Assembly (NCBI GenBank): GCA_026002875.1
Contig: BPGE01000001.1
Coordinates: 1,798,001 to 1,862,000 of the forward strand
Length of the DNA: 64,000 nt
Direction of reading: 5' to 3'
Source: Bryobacteraceae bacterium
GTDB lineage: Bacteria > Acidobacteriota > Terriglobia > Bryobacterales > Bryobacteraceae
Below, one piece after another: positions 1-7,720 of this stretch (its first letter is position 1; every line of letters starts with the position of its first letter). A program made the position numbers and the translations under genes. The notes under the pieces are model-generated. The model was not told the DNA's origin and ran no database searches. It saw nothing but the letters and a program-made list of their open reading frames with translations.

Positions 1-694
1 ATTCGGGCTCGTCGGTGGCGACGCCGACGGCGACGCCGCCGGCGGTCTTGACGTTTTCGATTTCGACGTAGCCGTCGCCGAAGCCGAGCAGTTCGTTGCC
101 GGCGCACTCGGCGCGTCCGATGATGCGCTCGATGAGGATGCGCTTGGAGAAGCTTTTGTAGTCGTCGAGGGCGCCGAAGACGCCGCCGTCGAAGTATTCC
201 GTCAGGCGCAGCAGCCCGGCTTCGCGGCGCATGAAATCCTGGTCGGTGCCGGAGGCGAGATAGAGTTTCAGACCGCGGGCGCGCAGCCTTTCGAGGAGGG
301 CGCGCGAACCGGGGACGAGGTATTTTTCAGGCGGGGCGGCGCCGGTTTCGAGCTCCTCGATGCGGTGGCGGATGCGGGCGTGGAGGCGGTCGAGGTAACG
401 GTATTTGTAGACGAGCGGGTCCTCCGGCTTGCCGCCGCGGAGCTCGACCTGGCGGGCGAGTTCGATCATCTGGTAGATGGTCTGCTTGCCGGTGAGGCGG
501 TAGACGAATTCGCGGACGGTGCGTTCGAGTTCCTCTTCGGATTCGCCGGTGCGGAGAGAGGCGAGCACCTCGACCATCATGGGGACCATGACGTCGAACC
601 ATCCGGCGCGGATGAGAGAGAGCGTGCCGTCGAAATCGAAGAGAGCCACTCTGGCATGCGAGGCCGTGGCGCCGGTGAGGATCTCGACCGCCAT
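1..694 (-). CDS. HAD-family hydrolase (C-terminus cut by the window edge)
   Basis: Haloacid-dehalogenase-type phosphatase or phosphoglycolate-phosphatase-like hydrolase. The N-terminus reads MAVEILTGATASHARVALFD and then FDGTLS, giving the DxDGT nucleophile motif at about residues 20-24. A helical cap follows, then motif II (LYLASGTD), and near the edge GFGDGYVEIENVKTAGG, the acidic motif III/IV region. About 231 codons are present and the gene continues past base 1. The ATG overlaps the stop codon of the upstream regulator by one base (TGATG), so the two are probably translationally coupled. The substrate cannot be told from the sequence. A sugar-phosphate substrate would fit the aldolase next door, but that is inference. 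Confidence 0.85.
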   Translation of the reverse strand, partial: MAVEILTGATASHARVALFDFDGTLSLIRAGWFDVMVPMMVEVLASLRTGESEEELERTVREFVYRLTGKQTIYQMIELARQVELRGGKPEDPLVYKYRYLDRLHARIRHRIEELETGAAPPEKYLVPGSRALLERLRARGLKLYLASGTDQDFMRREAGLLRLTEYFDGGVFGALDDYKSFSKRILIERIIGRAECAGNELLGFGDGYVEIENVKTAGGVAVGVATDEPE

Positions 695-1518
695 CAGGAG
701 AGAGCCTTCCTCAAGCCTTTGGCGATCTCGGCTGCGTAGTCGATCATCATGGAGGGCAGGACTTCCTCGATCTGTTTGGTGAAACGGGCTTTCGGCATGG
801 ACATGCTGATGGCGGCGAAGACTTCGCCGCCGGGCAGCTGGACGGGGGCGCCGCAGCAGATGCCGCCGAGGACGGTTTCCTCGCGGTCCCACGCGTAGCC
901 GCGCTCGCGGACGGCGGCGAGGTCGTCCTGGATGGCGCGGAAATCGGTGAGGGTGTTCGGGGTGAGGGCGAAGATGCCGTAGGTGTACAGGAGGCGCTGG
1001 GCGACCTCGGGCGTCTGGAAGGCGGTGATGGATTTTCCGAGGGAAGAAGCGTAGGGCTGGAGGATGCCGCCGCGGTAGTTGGACATGCGGATGTGGTGGG
1101 TGCTCTCGATGACTTCGACGACGCGGATGACGTCGTCGAAGAGGAAGGCGAGGGCGACGGTTTCGCCGAGCTCGGCGTTGAGCCTGGCGAGGACGGGCAT
1201 GGCGCAATGGCGGAGCGCGTTGAGCCGCATCTGCTGCTTCATGGTGGGCCACACGCGCTCGCAGTAGTAGTTTTCGTGATCGTCGCGGTGGATGTAGCCG
1301 AGTCCCTGGAGCGTGCGGAGGAGGCGGAGGGTGGAAGCTTTGCCGAGACCGATGAGGGAGGCGATGTCTTTGAGGGGCAAGGCCTCATCGCGGGAGGCGA
1401 GGGCTTCGACGATCATCAGTCCCTTGGCGAGGGAGCGGGACTCGACGGAGGCGGCGGGCTGTTTGGGGGCGGCCTTCGTGGAACGGCGTTTCAATTTCTG
1501 GTTTGACTGGCTCAACAT
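694..1518 (-). CDS. IclR-family transcriptional regulator
   Basis: 274-residue IclR-type regulator. After a basic, Lys/Arg-rich tail, residues about 25-85 form the winged HTH (LKDIASLIGLGKASTLRLLR, then LQGLGYIHRD). The rest is the IclR effector-binding domain, with GKSITAF, DREETVLGGICCGAPV and a C-terminal AISMSMP stretch typical of the family. The ATG at 1518 was chosen because the homologous part begins about 25 residues later and no upstream start is plausible. No Shine-Dalgarno sequence precedes it. A perfect inverted repeat lies immediately upstream, so transcription may start very close to the ATG. It is divergent from the aldolase gene and coupled to the HAD gene, which suggests local control of a small sugar-acid catabolic unit. 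Confidence 0.9.
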   Translation of the reverse strand: MLSQSNQKLKRRSTKAAPKQPAASVESRSLAKGLMIVEALASRDEALPLKDIASLIGLGKASTLRLLRTLQGLGYIHRDDHENYYCERVWPTMKQQMRLNALRHCAMPVLARLNAELGETVALAFLFDDVIRVVEVIESTHHIRMSNYRGGILQPYASSLGKSITAFQTPEVAQRLLYTYGIFALTPNTLTDFRAIQDDLAAVRERGYAWDREETVLGGICCGAPVQLPGGEVFAAISMSMPKARFTKQIEEVLPSMMIDYAAEIAKGLRKALS

Positions 1519-1519
1519 C

Positions 1520-1536
1520 TTTGTATACCATACAAA
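1520..1536. promoter_or_regulatory. Perfect inverted repeat, probable operator of the IclR regulator
   Basis: The sequence tttgtat-acc-atacaaa is a perfect 7-bp inverted repeat with a 3-bp spacer. It is centred in the 78-bp gap between the divergent regulator and aldolase genes, one base before the regulator's ATG. Its size and position fit an autoregulatory operator. The protein that binds it is inferred from position only. Confidence 0.6.
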
Positions 1537-1596
1537 ACAGCGTTCATCCGGAGAGACAGGCTGGTACGGGCCTGCCGGATTCAGGAGAACACCATT

Positions 1597-2529
1597 ATGT
1601 CGCGAAATTCGCCGCCCGGTGGCGTCATTGCGGCGGTGCTGCTGCCGCGCGATGAGGAGGGACGCCCCGAGTGGGAAGAGTTCGAGCGGCTGGTGGCGTT
1701 TCTCTGCCGGTGCGGGGCGACGGGCGTGTGCGTCAACGGCGCGACGGGCGAATACGCCCGCGCGACCGCAGAGGAGAGGCGCACCGCCGTCGCCGCCGCA
1801 CGCAGGGCTGCGGGGGGCGGAGCGATGGTGATCGCGGGCGCCGGGTCGGCGTGCACGCGGACGACCATCGAGCGGATGCGCGAGGCTGAAGAGGCGGGCG
1901 CGGACGCGCACCTGGTGCCTCCGCCGTTCTTTTTCCGCTACCGCGACGATGATCTGGAGCAGCATTATCACGCCGTGGCGGCGGCGGCGGAGCGGCCGAT
2001 CCTGATTTACAACCTGCCCTCGTATCTTTCGCCGGTGAGCTGTCCGACGGTGGTGGAACTGCTGCGCACGGAAGAAAAGGTTGCGGGGATCAAGGACAGC
2101 AGCGGGCAGCTCGACATCCTCGAGCACCTGACGTCGGATCCCGCGCTGGGCGCGTGGCGGTTTGTGGGCAACGACTGGGTGCTGGCGGAGGCGTGCCGGA
2201 GACAGCTGGCGGATGGGGCGATTTCGGGCGTGGCGTGCGTGCTGCCCGAGCTTCTGGTTGCGCTGTGGGAGGCGGCGCAGCGGGGCGATTGGGAGGCGAC
2301 GGGGCGGCTGGAGCGGTCGCTGGCGGAAGCGCTGCAGTGGATTGATGCGTGGCCGGCGCCGATGGGGCTGCAGATTCTGGCGGAGGCGCGGGGGCTGCGG
2401 CGGTGCCTGCCGGCGGCGCCGCTTTCGGCGGCGCGGATGGAACAGGCCAAGGCGATGCGCGAGTGGTTTGAACCGTGGTGGGAGAAACAGCAGGAGACGC
2501 TGGCGGCGCCGCTGCTGTTTCACGGTTAG
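1597..2529 (+). CDS. Dihydrodipicolinate synthase / N-acetylneuraminate lyase family aldolase
   Basis: 310-residue class I pyruvate-type aldolase of the DHDPS/NAL family, a (beta/alpha)8 barrel. Visible family motifs are the substrate loop GATGEY (about residue 49), the catalytic tyrosine in ILIYNLPSYL, and the Schiff-base lysine in VAGIKDSSGQ. The length is normal. The ATG is preceded by CAGGAG at a good distance. Its place beside an IclR regulator rather than with lysine genes makes catabolic use (sugar acid or keto-deoxy acid cleavage) more likely than lysine biosynthesis. That is inference, and the reaction cannot be fixed from sequence alone. Confidence 0.88.
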   Translation: MSRNSPPGGVIAAVLLPRDEEGRPEWEEFERLVAFLCRCGATGVCVNGATGEYARATAEERRTAVAAARRAAGGGAMVIAGAGSACTRTTIERMREAEEAGADAHLVPPPFFFRYRDDDLEQHYHAVAAAAERPILIYNLPSYLSPVSCPTVVELLRTEEKVAGIKDSSGQLDILEHLTSDPALGAWRFVGNDWVLAEACRRQLADGAISGVACVLPELLVALWEAAQRGDWEATGRLERSLAEALQWIDAWPAPMGLQILAEARGLRRCLPAAPLSAARMEQAKAMREWFEPWWEKQQETLAAPLLFHG

Positions 2530-2564
2530 CGGAGGGCCGAGCTTCCCGGGGGACGATCGAACGA

Positions 2565-2593
2565 GGGACCTGAGGACGGCTGTCTCAGGTCCC
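2565..2593 (+). terminator. Stem-loop after the aldolase gene
   Basis: Perfect 10-bp stem (2565-2574 with 2584-2593) and 9-base loop, 35 bases after the aldolase stop. There is no T-run, so it may act as an mRNA 3'-end stabiliser or a Rho-assisted terminator. Confidence 0.45.
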
Positions 2594-2681
2594 CCGCGCC
2601 ACCCACCGGCGGCTGTGGCACCCCCGCCGGAGGCAGGTCCGCTCCTCCACGAGACCTGCTCCGGCCCGCCCGAAGTGATTC

Positions 2682-2709
2682 GCGGGGCCGCGGCCGACAG
2701 CGGCCCCGC
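2682..2709 (+). terminator. GC-rich hairpin followed by a short pyrimidine run
   Basis: Perfect 10-bp GC stem (2682-2691 with 2700-2709) and 8-base loop, followed by TTTCCTCCTCC. This is the most terminator-like of the three stem-loops in this gap. Confidence 0.5.
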
Positions 2710-3028
2710 TTTCCTCCTCCCGGTCCTCCGCGCGGTCCTCCCTGGCGACTGAAGGCGGGGAGGCAGGCCGGACGCCGCCGCTGGCATCCGGCGCCACCAT
2801 CTGCGCGGGGAACCTGCACCGGGAATTGCCGGCGGCATCGCCGCCGCCCGCATCTCCCGGGCAGAGCCTGCTTCGCTTTCGTCTGCTCTCAACCTGAACA
2901 ACGGAATCCGGTGCGGAGTTTTCACCAGTACCTGCATTTTTCGGGTACCGGGCGGGGGAAGGACTGAACCAGGGCGGGGGCGGCGGTTCAGAGCGACAGA
3001 GCGGGCCGGATTCTGGCACGATGAGTTT

Positions 3029-5191
3029 GTGCCTGAGAAGGGGCAGCGCTGGGGAAGGATCGCAGCGGCGACTGTCCTGCCGCTGCTGCTCGCCGGGCTG
3101 CACTGGGAGCTGCTGGCGGGACCGCGGGCGGTGTGGTTCGCCTCTGAGGACAACGCCTATCAGGTGCTGCCGTGGCTGGAGGTTCAGGCGCGGGCGTGGC
3201 GCGCCGGGGAGCTGCCGCTGTGGGATCCGTATCAATGGATGGGGCAGCCGCTGCCGGGACAGGGGCAGCCTGCAGTGGCATCGCCGCTGAACTGGCTGCT
3301 GGGGCTGAAGCCGGAGGGCGCCGGCGGGTGGCTGTTTCTGAACGTGTATTTTCTGCTGATCCGCTGGATCGGGGCGGCGGGGATGTACCGGCTGGCGCGG
3401 GCGCTGGGGGCGGGGCGGACGGCGAGCGCGCTGGCGGGGGTGGCGTATGCAGAGGCGGGGGCGTTTGCGGCGGCGATGCGTCCGCAGATGGCGATGGGGG
3501 CGATGTGGGCGCCGTGGGCGCTGCGGCATCTGCTGAGGGCCATGGAAGCGGCGGGAGGGACGGGCGGGTCCGTGCGGCAGGCGGCGCTGGGCGGGTTTTT
3601 TCTGGGATTGTGCTGGCTGGGCGGGCACCATCAGACGCCGCTGTTCGTATCGCTGGGATTCGGGCTCGCGTGGGTGATTGCGCTGTCTGAAAACTGGCGG
3701 AAAATTGCAGCGGCGGGCGTGTTTTTCGCGATGGCGGCGATGACGGCGGCGGTGCAGATGCTGCCGATGCTCGAATACGGACGGAGGGCGGTGCGGTGGG
3801 TGGGCGCGGAGGCGCCGATCCGGTGGCGGGAGAAAATTCCGCTGGACATTCACCAGCAATTCAGCCTGAAATGGGAGTCGATTCCGGCGATTTTCGTGCC
3901 GGGATACGGGGGGAAATTCGATGCTTATCACGGGGCGCTGCTGCTGGGGCTGGCGGCGGCGGGAGCGCTGCTGCTGCCGCGGCGGCGGGCGGCGCTGGCG
4001 CTTGCGGCGGGGGGCGTGACGGGCGCATGGCTGGCGCTGGGACCGGCGGGAGGACTGCACCGGGTTCTGTACGCGACGGTTCCGCACTTTGACAAGGCGC
4101 GGGCGCCGGAGGCGGCTTTGATTCTGCTGAGCCTGGGCGTGCCGGCGCTGGCGGCGGCGGGGGCGGAGGCGCTCTTCCGGCGCGAGTTGAAGGGGCGGGG
4201 GGGATGGGCTGTGTTCTGGATGGTCATTGCAGCGGCTGCGGGCGTTTCCGCGTGGCGCGGCGGACCGGGCGTGTGGACCGCGGGAGGAGCGCTTGCGCTG
4301 GGACTGCTGGTCTGGCTGGGCGGCTGGAGGCGCGTGCCGGCGTGGTCCGCGGCGTTGCTGGCAGCGGGCGCGGTTGTTGCGGAGATGCAGCCGATGCGGG
4401 AGCGGCTGATGCCGCGGATCGATTCACCCGAAGCGGCGCGGTATGTTGGCATGCTGAGCGCGCATGGCGGCATCGCGCAGTGGCTGCGGGCGCAGGGCGG
4501 GCAATGGCGCGCGGAGGTGGATGACTCGGCGGTTCCCTACAACTTCGGCGACTGGCATGGCGAGCAGCAGCATCAGGGGTATCTGGCGAGCGTGACGGAA
4601 AACATCTACCGGCACGAGCTGCACACGGAGCACGCGCAGCGGCTGTTCGGGGTGCGGTGGCGCGTGGCGCAGACGCCGTCGGCGGGGCATCCGAAAGAGG
4701 TGTTCGCGGGGGCGGACGGGCTGCGGGTCTACGAGGCGGAGGGGGTGCTGCCGCGGGCGTTCATCGTGCACGAGGCTTTCGGGATCGACAACCGGGCGCA
4801 CGCGGCGGGAGAGCTGTACCGGATCCGGGAGGAGATGGCGGTGAAAACATTTCTGCCCGGACCTGTTCCGGAGCTGGAACGGTGCGGGGGAGGGGAAGAG
4901 GCGCGGATCGCCGAGTACGGACTGAACCGCGTGGTGGTGGAGGCGCGGCTGGCGTGCAAGGGGATGGTGATCCTGACCGACACGTGGTTTCCGGGGTGGA
5001 GGGCGCGGGTGGACGGGCGTCCGGCGAGGATTCATGAAGCGTATGCGGCGGTGCGGGGCGTGGTGGTGGAGGGGGGCGCGCACCGGGTGGAGTTCGTCTA
5101 CCGTCCGGGGAGTGCGATGGCGGGCGGGGCGCTGACGGCGCTGGCGTGCCTGGCGGCGGCGGTGTGCGCGCGCCGCCGCACGCTACACTAG
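3029..5191 (+). CDS. YfhO-like multi-pass membrane protein (GT-C fold)
   Basis: 720-residue integral membrane protein resembling the bacterial YfhO family, which is implicated in glycosylation of cell-envelope polymers. An N-terminal membrane segment is followed by a luminal motif with DNAYQVLPWLEV and LPLWDPYQWMGQPLPGQGQP, matching the usual W-D-P-x(n)-G-P pattern of this family. About ten more hydrophobic helices follow, then a C-terminal extracytoplasmic domain (residues about 480-690, with TDTWFPGWRARVDG near its end) and a last membrane helix. The start is GTG with no strong ribosome site. Its stop lies 8 bases before the metal transporter. The function is inferred from the family, and the acceptor is unknown. 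Confidence 0.8.
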   Translation: MPEKGQRWGRIAAATVLPLLLAGLHWELLAGPRAVWFASEDNAYQVLPWLEVQARAWRAGELPLWDPYQWMGQPLPGQGQPAVASPLNWLLGLKPEGAGGWLFLNVYFLLIRWIGAAGMYRLARALGAGRTASALAGVAYAEAGAFAAAMRPQMAMGAMWAPWALRHLLRAMEAAGGTGGSVRQAALGGFFLGLCWLGGHHQTPLFVSLGFGLAWVIALSENWRKIAAAGVFFAMAAMTAAVQMLPMLEYGRRAVRWVGAEAPIRWREKIPLDIHQQFSLKWESIPAIFVPGYGGKFDAYHGALLLGLAAAGALLLPRRRAALALAAGGVTGAWLALGPAGGLHRVLYATVPHFDKARAPEAALILLSLGVPALAAAGAEALFRRELKGRGGWAVFWMVIAAAAGVSAWRGGPGVWTAGGALALGLLVWLGGWRRVPAWSAALLAAGAVVAEMQPMRERLMPRIDSPEAARYVGMLSAHGGIAQWLRAQGGQWRAEVDDSAVPYNFGDWHGEQQHQGYLASVTENIYRHELHTEHAQRLFGVRWRVAQTPSAGHPKEVFAGADGLRVYEAEGVLPRAFIVHEAFGIDNRAHAAGELYRIREEMAVKTFLPGPVPELERCGGGEEARIAEYGLNRVVVEARLACKGMVILTDTWFPGWRARVDGRPARIHEAYAAVRGVVVEGGAHRVEFVYRPGSAMAGGALTALACLAAAVCARRRTLH

Positions 5192-5199
5192 GGAACACG

Positions 5200-7035
5200 A
5201 TGGGCTCCGCTGCGCCTTCACTGCCTGAGGTGCACTCGTCGGTTCCGACGGCGCACCCGTCGCTGTGGAAGCGGATGTTCGCCTTCGCCGGACCGGCGTA
5301 CCTGGTGAGCGTGGGCTACATGGACCCCGGCAACTGGGCGACGGACATCGAGGCGGGGTCGCGGTTCGGCTACCGGCTGCTGTGGGTGCTGGTGGTGTCG
5401 AACCTGATGGCGATCCTGCTGCAGACGCTGAGCGCGCGGCTGGGGATCGTCACCGGGCGGGATCTGGCGCAGGCGTGCCGGGAGGCGTATCCGCGTCCGG
5501 TGAGCCATGCGCTGTGGGTGCTGGCGGAGATCGCGATTGCGGCGTGCGATCTGGCGGAGCTGCTGGGGGCGGCGATCGGGCTGCATCTGTTGTTCGGGCT
5601 GCCGCTGATGGCGGGGGTGCTGATCACGGCCGCCGACACGCTGCTGATCCTGTGGTTCGGGCGGTTCGGGATCCGGCTGATCGAGTCGATCATTCTGATT
5701 TTCATCACGGTGATCGCGGGGTGTTTTGCGATCGAGATTTTTCTGGCGCGCCCGGCGTGGGGGGAGGTGGCGGGAGGGCTGGTGCCGCGGCTGGATTCAG
5801 AGAGCCTGTACGTCGCGGTGGCGATGCTGGGGGCGACGGTGATGCCGCACAACCTGTATCTGCACTCGTCGCTGGTGCAGACGCGGTCGTTCGGGGCGGA
5901 CGCGGACTCGAAGCGGGCGGCGTGCCGGTTCAACCTGGTGGATTCGGCGATCGCGCTGAACGGGGCGCTGTTCGTGAACGGGGCGATCCTGATTCTGGCG
6001 GCGTCGACGTTTTACAAGAACGGGCTGACGGTGACGGAAATCGGGCAGGCGCACGCGATGCTGACGCCGCTGCTGGGGACGACGCTCGCCGGGGCGGCGT
6101 TTGCGCTGGCGCTGCTGTTTTCGGGGCAATCGTCGACGATCACGGGGACGATGGCGGGGCAGATCGTGATGGAGGGGTTTCTGAATTTCCGCATGCAGCC
6201 CTGGCTGCGGCGGCTGATCACGCGTGGGGTGGCGATCGTGCCGGCGGCGCTGGCGATCCACTATGCGGGCAATGAAGGGGCTTACCGGCTGCTGATCCTG
6301 AGCCAGGTGGTGCTGAGCCTGCAGCTGCCGTTTGCGATCGTGCCGCTGGTGCGGTTCACGGGGGACCGGCGGCGGATGGGCGAGCTGGCGAATCCGGGAT
6401 GGGTGAAGGCGCTGGGAGTGGTCTGCTCAGCGCTGATCGTCAGTCTGAACCTGTGGCTGGGGTGGGTGGAGCTGAGCGGGCTGCCGCATTGGGCGGCGGT
6501 GGCGCTGATGGCGCCGCTGGCGGGGCTGCTGGTGTATGTGGCGACGGCGCGGCTGAGGGATCGCGCGGCGGCGGTGATGCCCGAGGCCGGGGAGCTGCGG
6601 TTCGCCGAGCCGGCGTACCGGCAGATTCTGGTGCCGGTGGATCATTCCGAGCTTGACCGGGTGGCGCTGGCGCATGCGGTGGCGTTGGGCAAGCCGCACG
6701 GGGCGGTGATTCACCTGCTGCACGTGGAAGAAGGGGTGACGAGCCAGGTGTATGGCGATCAGGCGCGGACGGCGGAGATCGAGCTGGGGCGGCGGTATTT
6801 CGAAGAGCTCGCCGAGGCAGTGGCGCGCGCGGGGCTGGAACCGCGGCTGGTGATCCTGCATGGGAAGGAGACGCGGAAGCTGATCATCCAGCATGCGCGG
6901 GCGCTGAAGCCGGACCTGATCGTGATGGGTGCGCACGGGCACCGGGGAGTGATGGATCTGGTGTTCGGGGCGACGATCAACGAGGTGCGGCACGGGGTGC
7001 AGGCGCCGGTGCTGGTGGTGCGGGCGGAGAGCTGA
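5200..7035 (+). CDS. mntH: Nramp-type Mn2+/metal transporter fused to a UspA domain
   Basis: 611-residue two-domain protein. Residues about 25-430 are an Nramp/MntH transporter with roughly eleven membrane helices. The metal-site motifs are intact: YMDPGNWATD in helix 1 (Asp42 and Asn45) and VMPHNLYLHS in helix 6 (Met215). Proton-coupled import of Mn2+ is therefore expected. Residues about 474-611 form a complete UspA domain, opening with RQILVPVDHSE and closing with VMGAHGHRGVMDLVFGA, the G-x2-G-x9-G nucleotide-binding signature. The ATG at 5200 was chosen because the family match begins shortly after it and upstream codons overlap the previous gene. The cytoplasmic UspA part could sense ATP or stress to gate uptake (inference). 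Confidence 0.92.
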   Translation: MGSAAPSLPEVHSSVPTAHPSLWKRMFAFAGPAYLVSVGYMDPGNWATDIEAGSRFGYRLLWVLVVSNLMAILLQTLSARLGIVTGRDLAQACREAYPRPVSHALWVLAEIAIAACDLAELLGAAIGLHLLFGLPLMAGVLITAADTLLILWFGRFGIRLIESIILIFITVIAGCFAIEIFLARPAWGEVAGGLVPRLDSESLYVAVAMLGATVMPHNLYLHSSLVQTRSFGADADSKRAACRFNLVDSAIALNGALFVNGAILILAASTFYKNGLTVTEIGQAHAMLTPLLGTTLAGAAFALALLFSGQSSTITGTMAGQIVMEGFLNFRMQPWLRRLITRGVAIVPAALAIHYAGNEGAYRLLILSQVVLSLQLPFAIVPLVRFTGDRRRMGELANPGWVKALGVVCSALIVSLNLWLGWVELSGLPHWAAVALMAPLAGLLVYVATARLRDRAAAVMPEAGELRFAEPAYRQILVPVDHSELDRVALAHAVALGKPHGAVIHLLHVEEGVTSQVYGDQARTAEIELGRRYFEELAEAVARAGLEPRLVILHGKETRKLIIQHARALKPDLIVMGAHGHRGVMDLVFGATINEVRHGVQAPVLVVRAES

Positions 7036-7180
7036 GGCGGGGCGGGACCGGGTGGGTCAGGTCTGCCCCAGACTGTGTCAGGGCGACGCAGCCGGGCGCC
7101 GGGCGGTTTCGGGAAGTCGTTGATTCTGCTGCGGCTTCATCGTGGCAGGCAGTTTGCTCCACAGGCTGTGGAAATCTGTG

Positions 7181-7720
7181 ATGCGCCGTTGTGTGTCCGT
7201 CCTGATGCTGGCTCTGGCTGCCGCGGCAGCCTGGGCGACGACGCTCGAGAAGCTGAGCATCGAGGAGATGGTGCAGCAGTCGACGGCGATCGTGCGGGGG
7301 CGTGCAACGGCGGCAGGCTCGGTGCAGCGGGGATCGATGATCTACACGGTGTACCGGCTGCAGGTGTCGGAGGTGCTGAAGGGCGCGGCGCCGGCGCCGG
7401 CGGAGGTCTATGTGCCCGGGGGCACCTACGGGCGGTACCGGCAGAGCATTGCGGGGGCGCCCGTGCTTGAGCCGGGCGTCGAATACGTGCTGTTCCTGTG
7501 GGCGAGTCCGCGGGGGCTGGTACAGGTGATCGGGCTGAGCCAGGGGGTTTTTCAACTCAAGACGGCGGGTGAAGGGGGCGAGGCGCTGTTCCGGAGCAAG
7601 ATCGAAGCGGAGTTCGTGGACCGGCAGGGGCGGGCGGTGGAGGACAGCGGGGTGAAGCTGTCGCTGGCGGGGCTGCGGGAGCTGATTTCGAAGCTGGCGG
7701 CGAGGAGGGAGGCGCAGTGA
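7181..7720 (+). CDS. Secreted protein of unknown function
   Basis: 179-residue protein that I do not recognise beyond its exported nature. MRRCVSVLMLALAAAAAWA is a standard Sec signal peptide, and for this reason the ATG at 7181 is preferred to the in-frame GTG at 7142. The mature part is a compact beta-rich domain with EEMVQQSTAIVRGRA, VLKGAAPAPAEVYVPGG and EPGVEYVLFLW. Its stop codon overlaps the GTG start of the metalloprotease gene, so the two are co-transcribed and may work together at the cell surface. Confidence 0.75.
   Translation: MRRCVSVLMLALAAAAAWATTLEKLSIEEMVQQSTAIVRGRATAAGSVQRGSMIYTVYRLQVSEVLKGAAPAPAEVYVPGGTYGRYRQSIAGAPVLEPGVEYVLFLWASPRGLVQVIGLSQGVFQLKTAGEGGEALFRSKIEAEFVDRQGRAVEDSGVKLSLAGLRELISKLAARREAQ

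Larger units (their letters stand above)
2530..3028. other. Non-coding gap with three stem-loops
   Basis: About 500 bases without a convincing gene. The first 180 bases hold three inverted repeats. One is a 10-bp perfect stem, GGGACCTGAG with CTCAGGTCCC. One is a looser GCAGGTC/GACCTGC stem at about 2633-2659. The third is a 10-bp perfect stem, GCGGGGCCGC with GCGGCCCCGC. From 2710 to 3020 I see no gene or clear promoter, although the start of the next gene must be served from here. Confidence 0.6.

Noticed and set aside
2585-4087. A 500-codon minus-strand frame
   Set aside because: It runs opposite the YfhO-like gene, is Arg/Pro-rich and has no recognisable domain.
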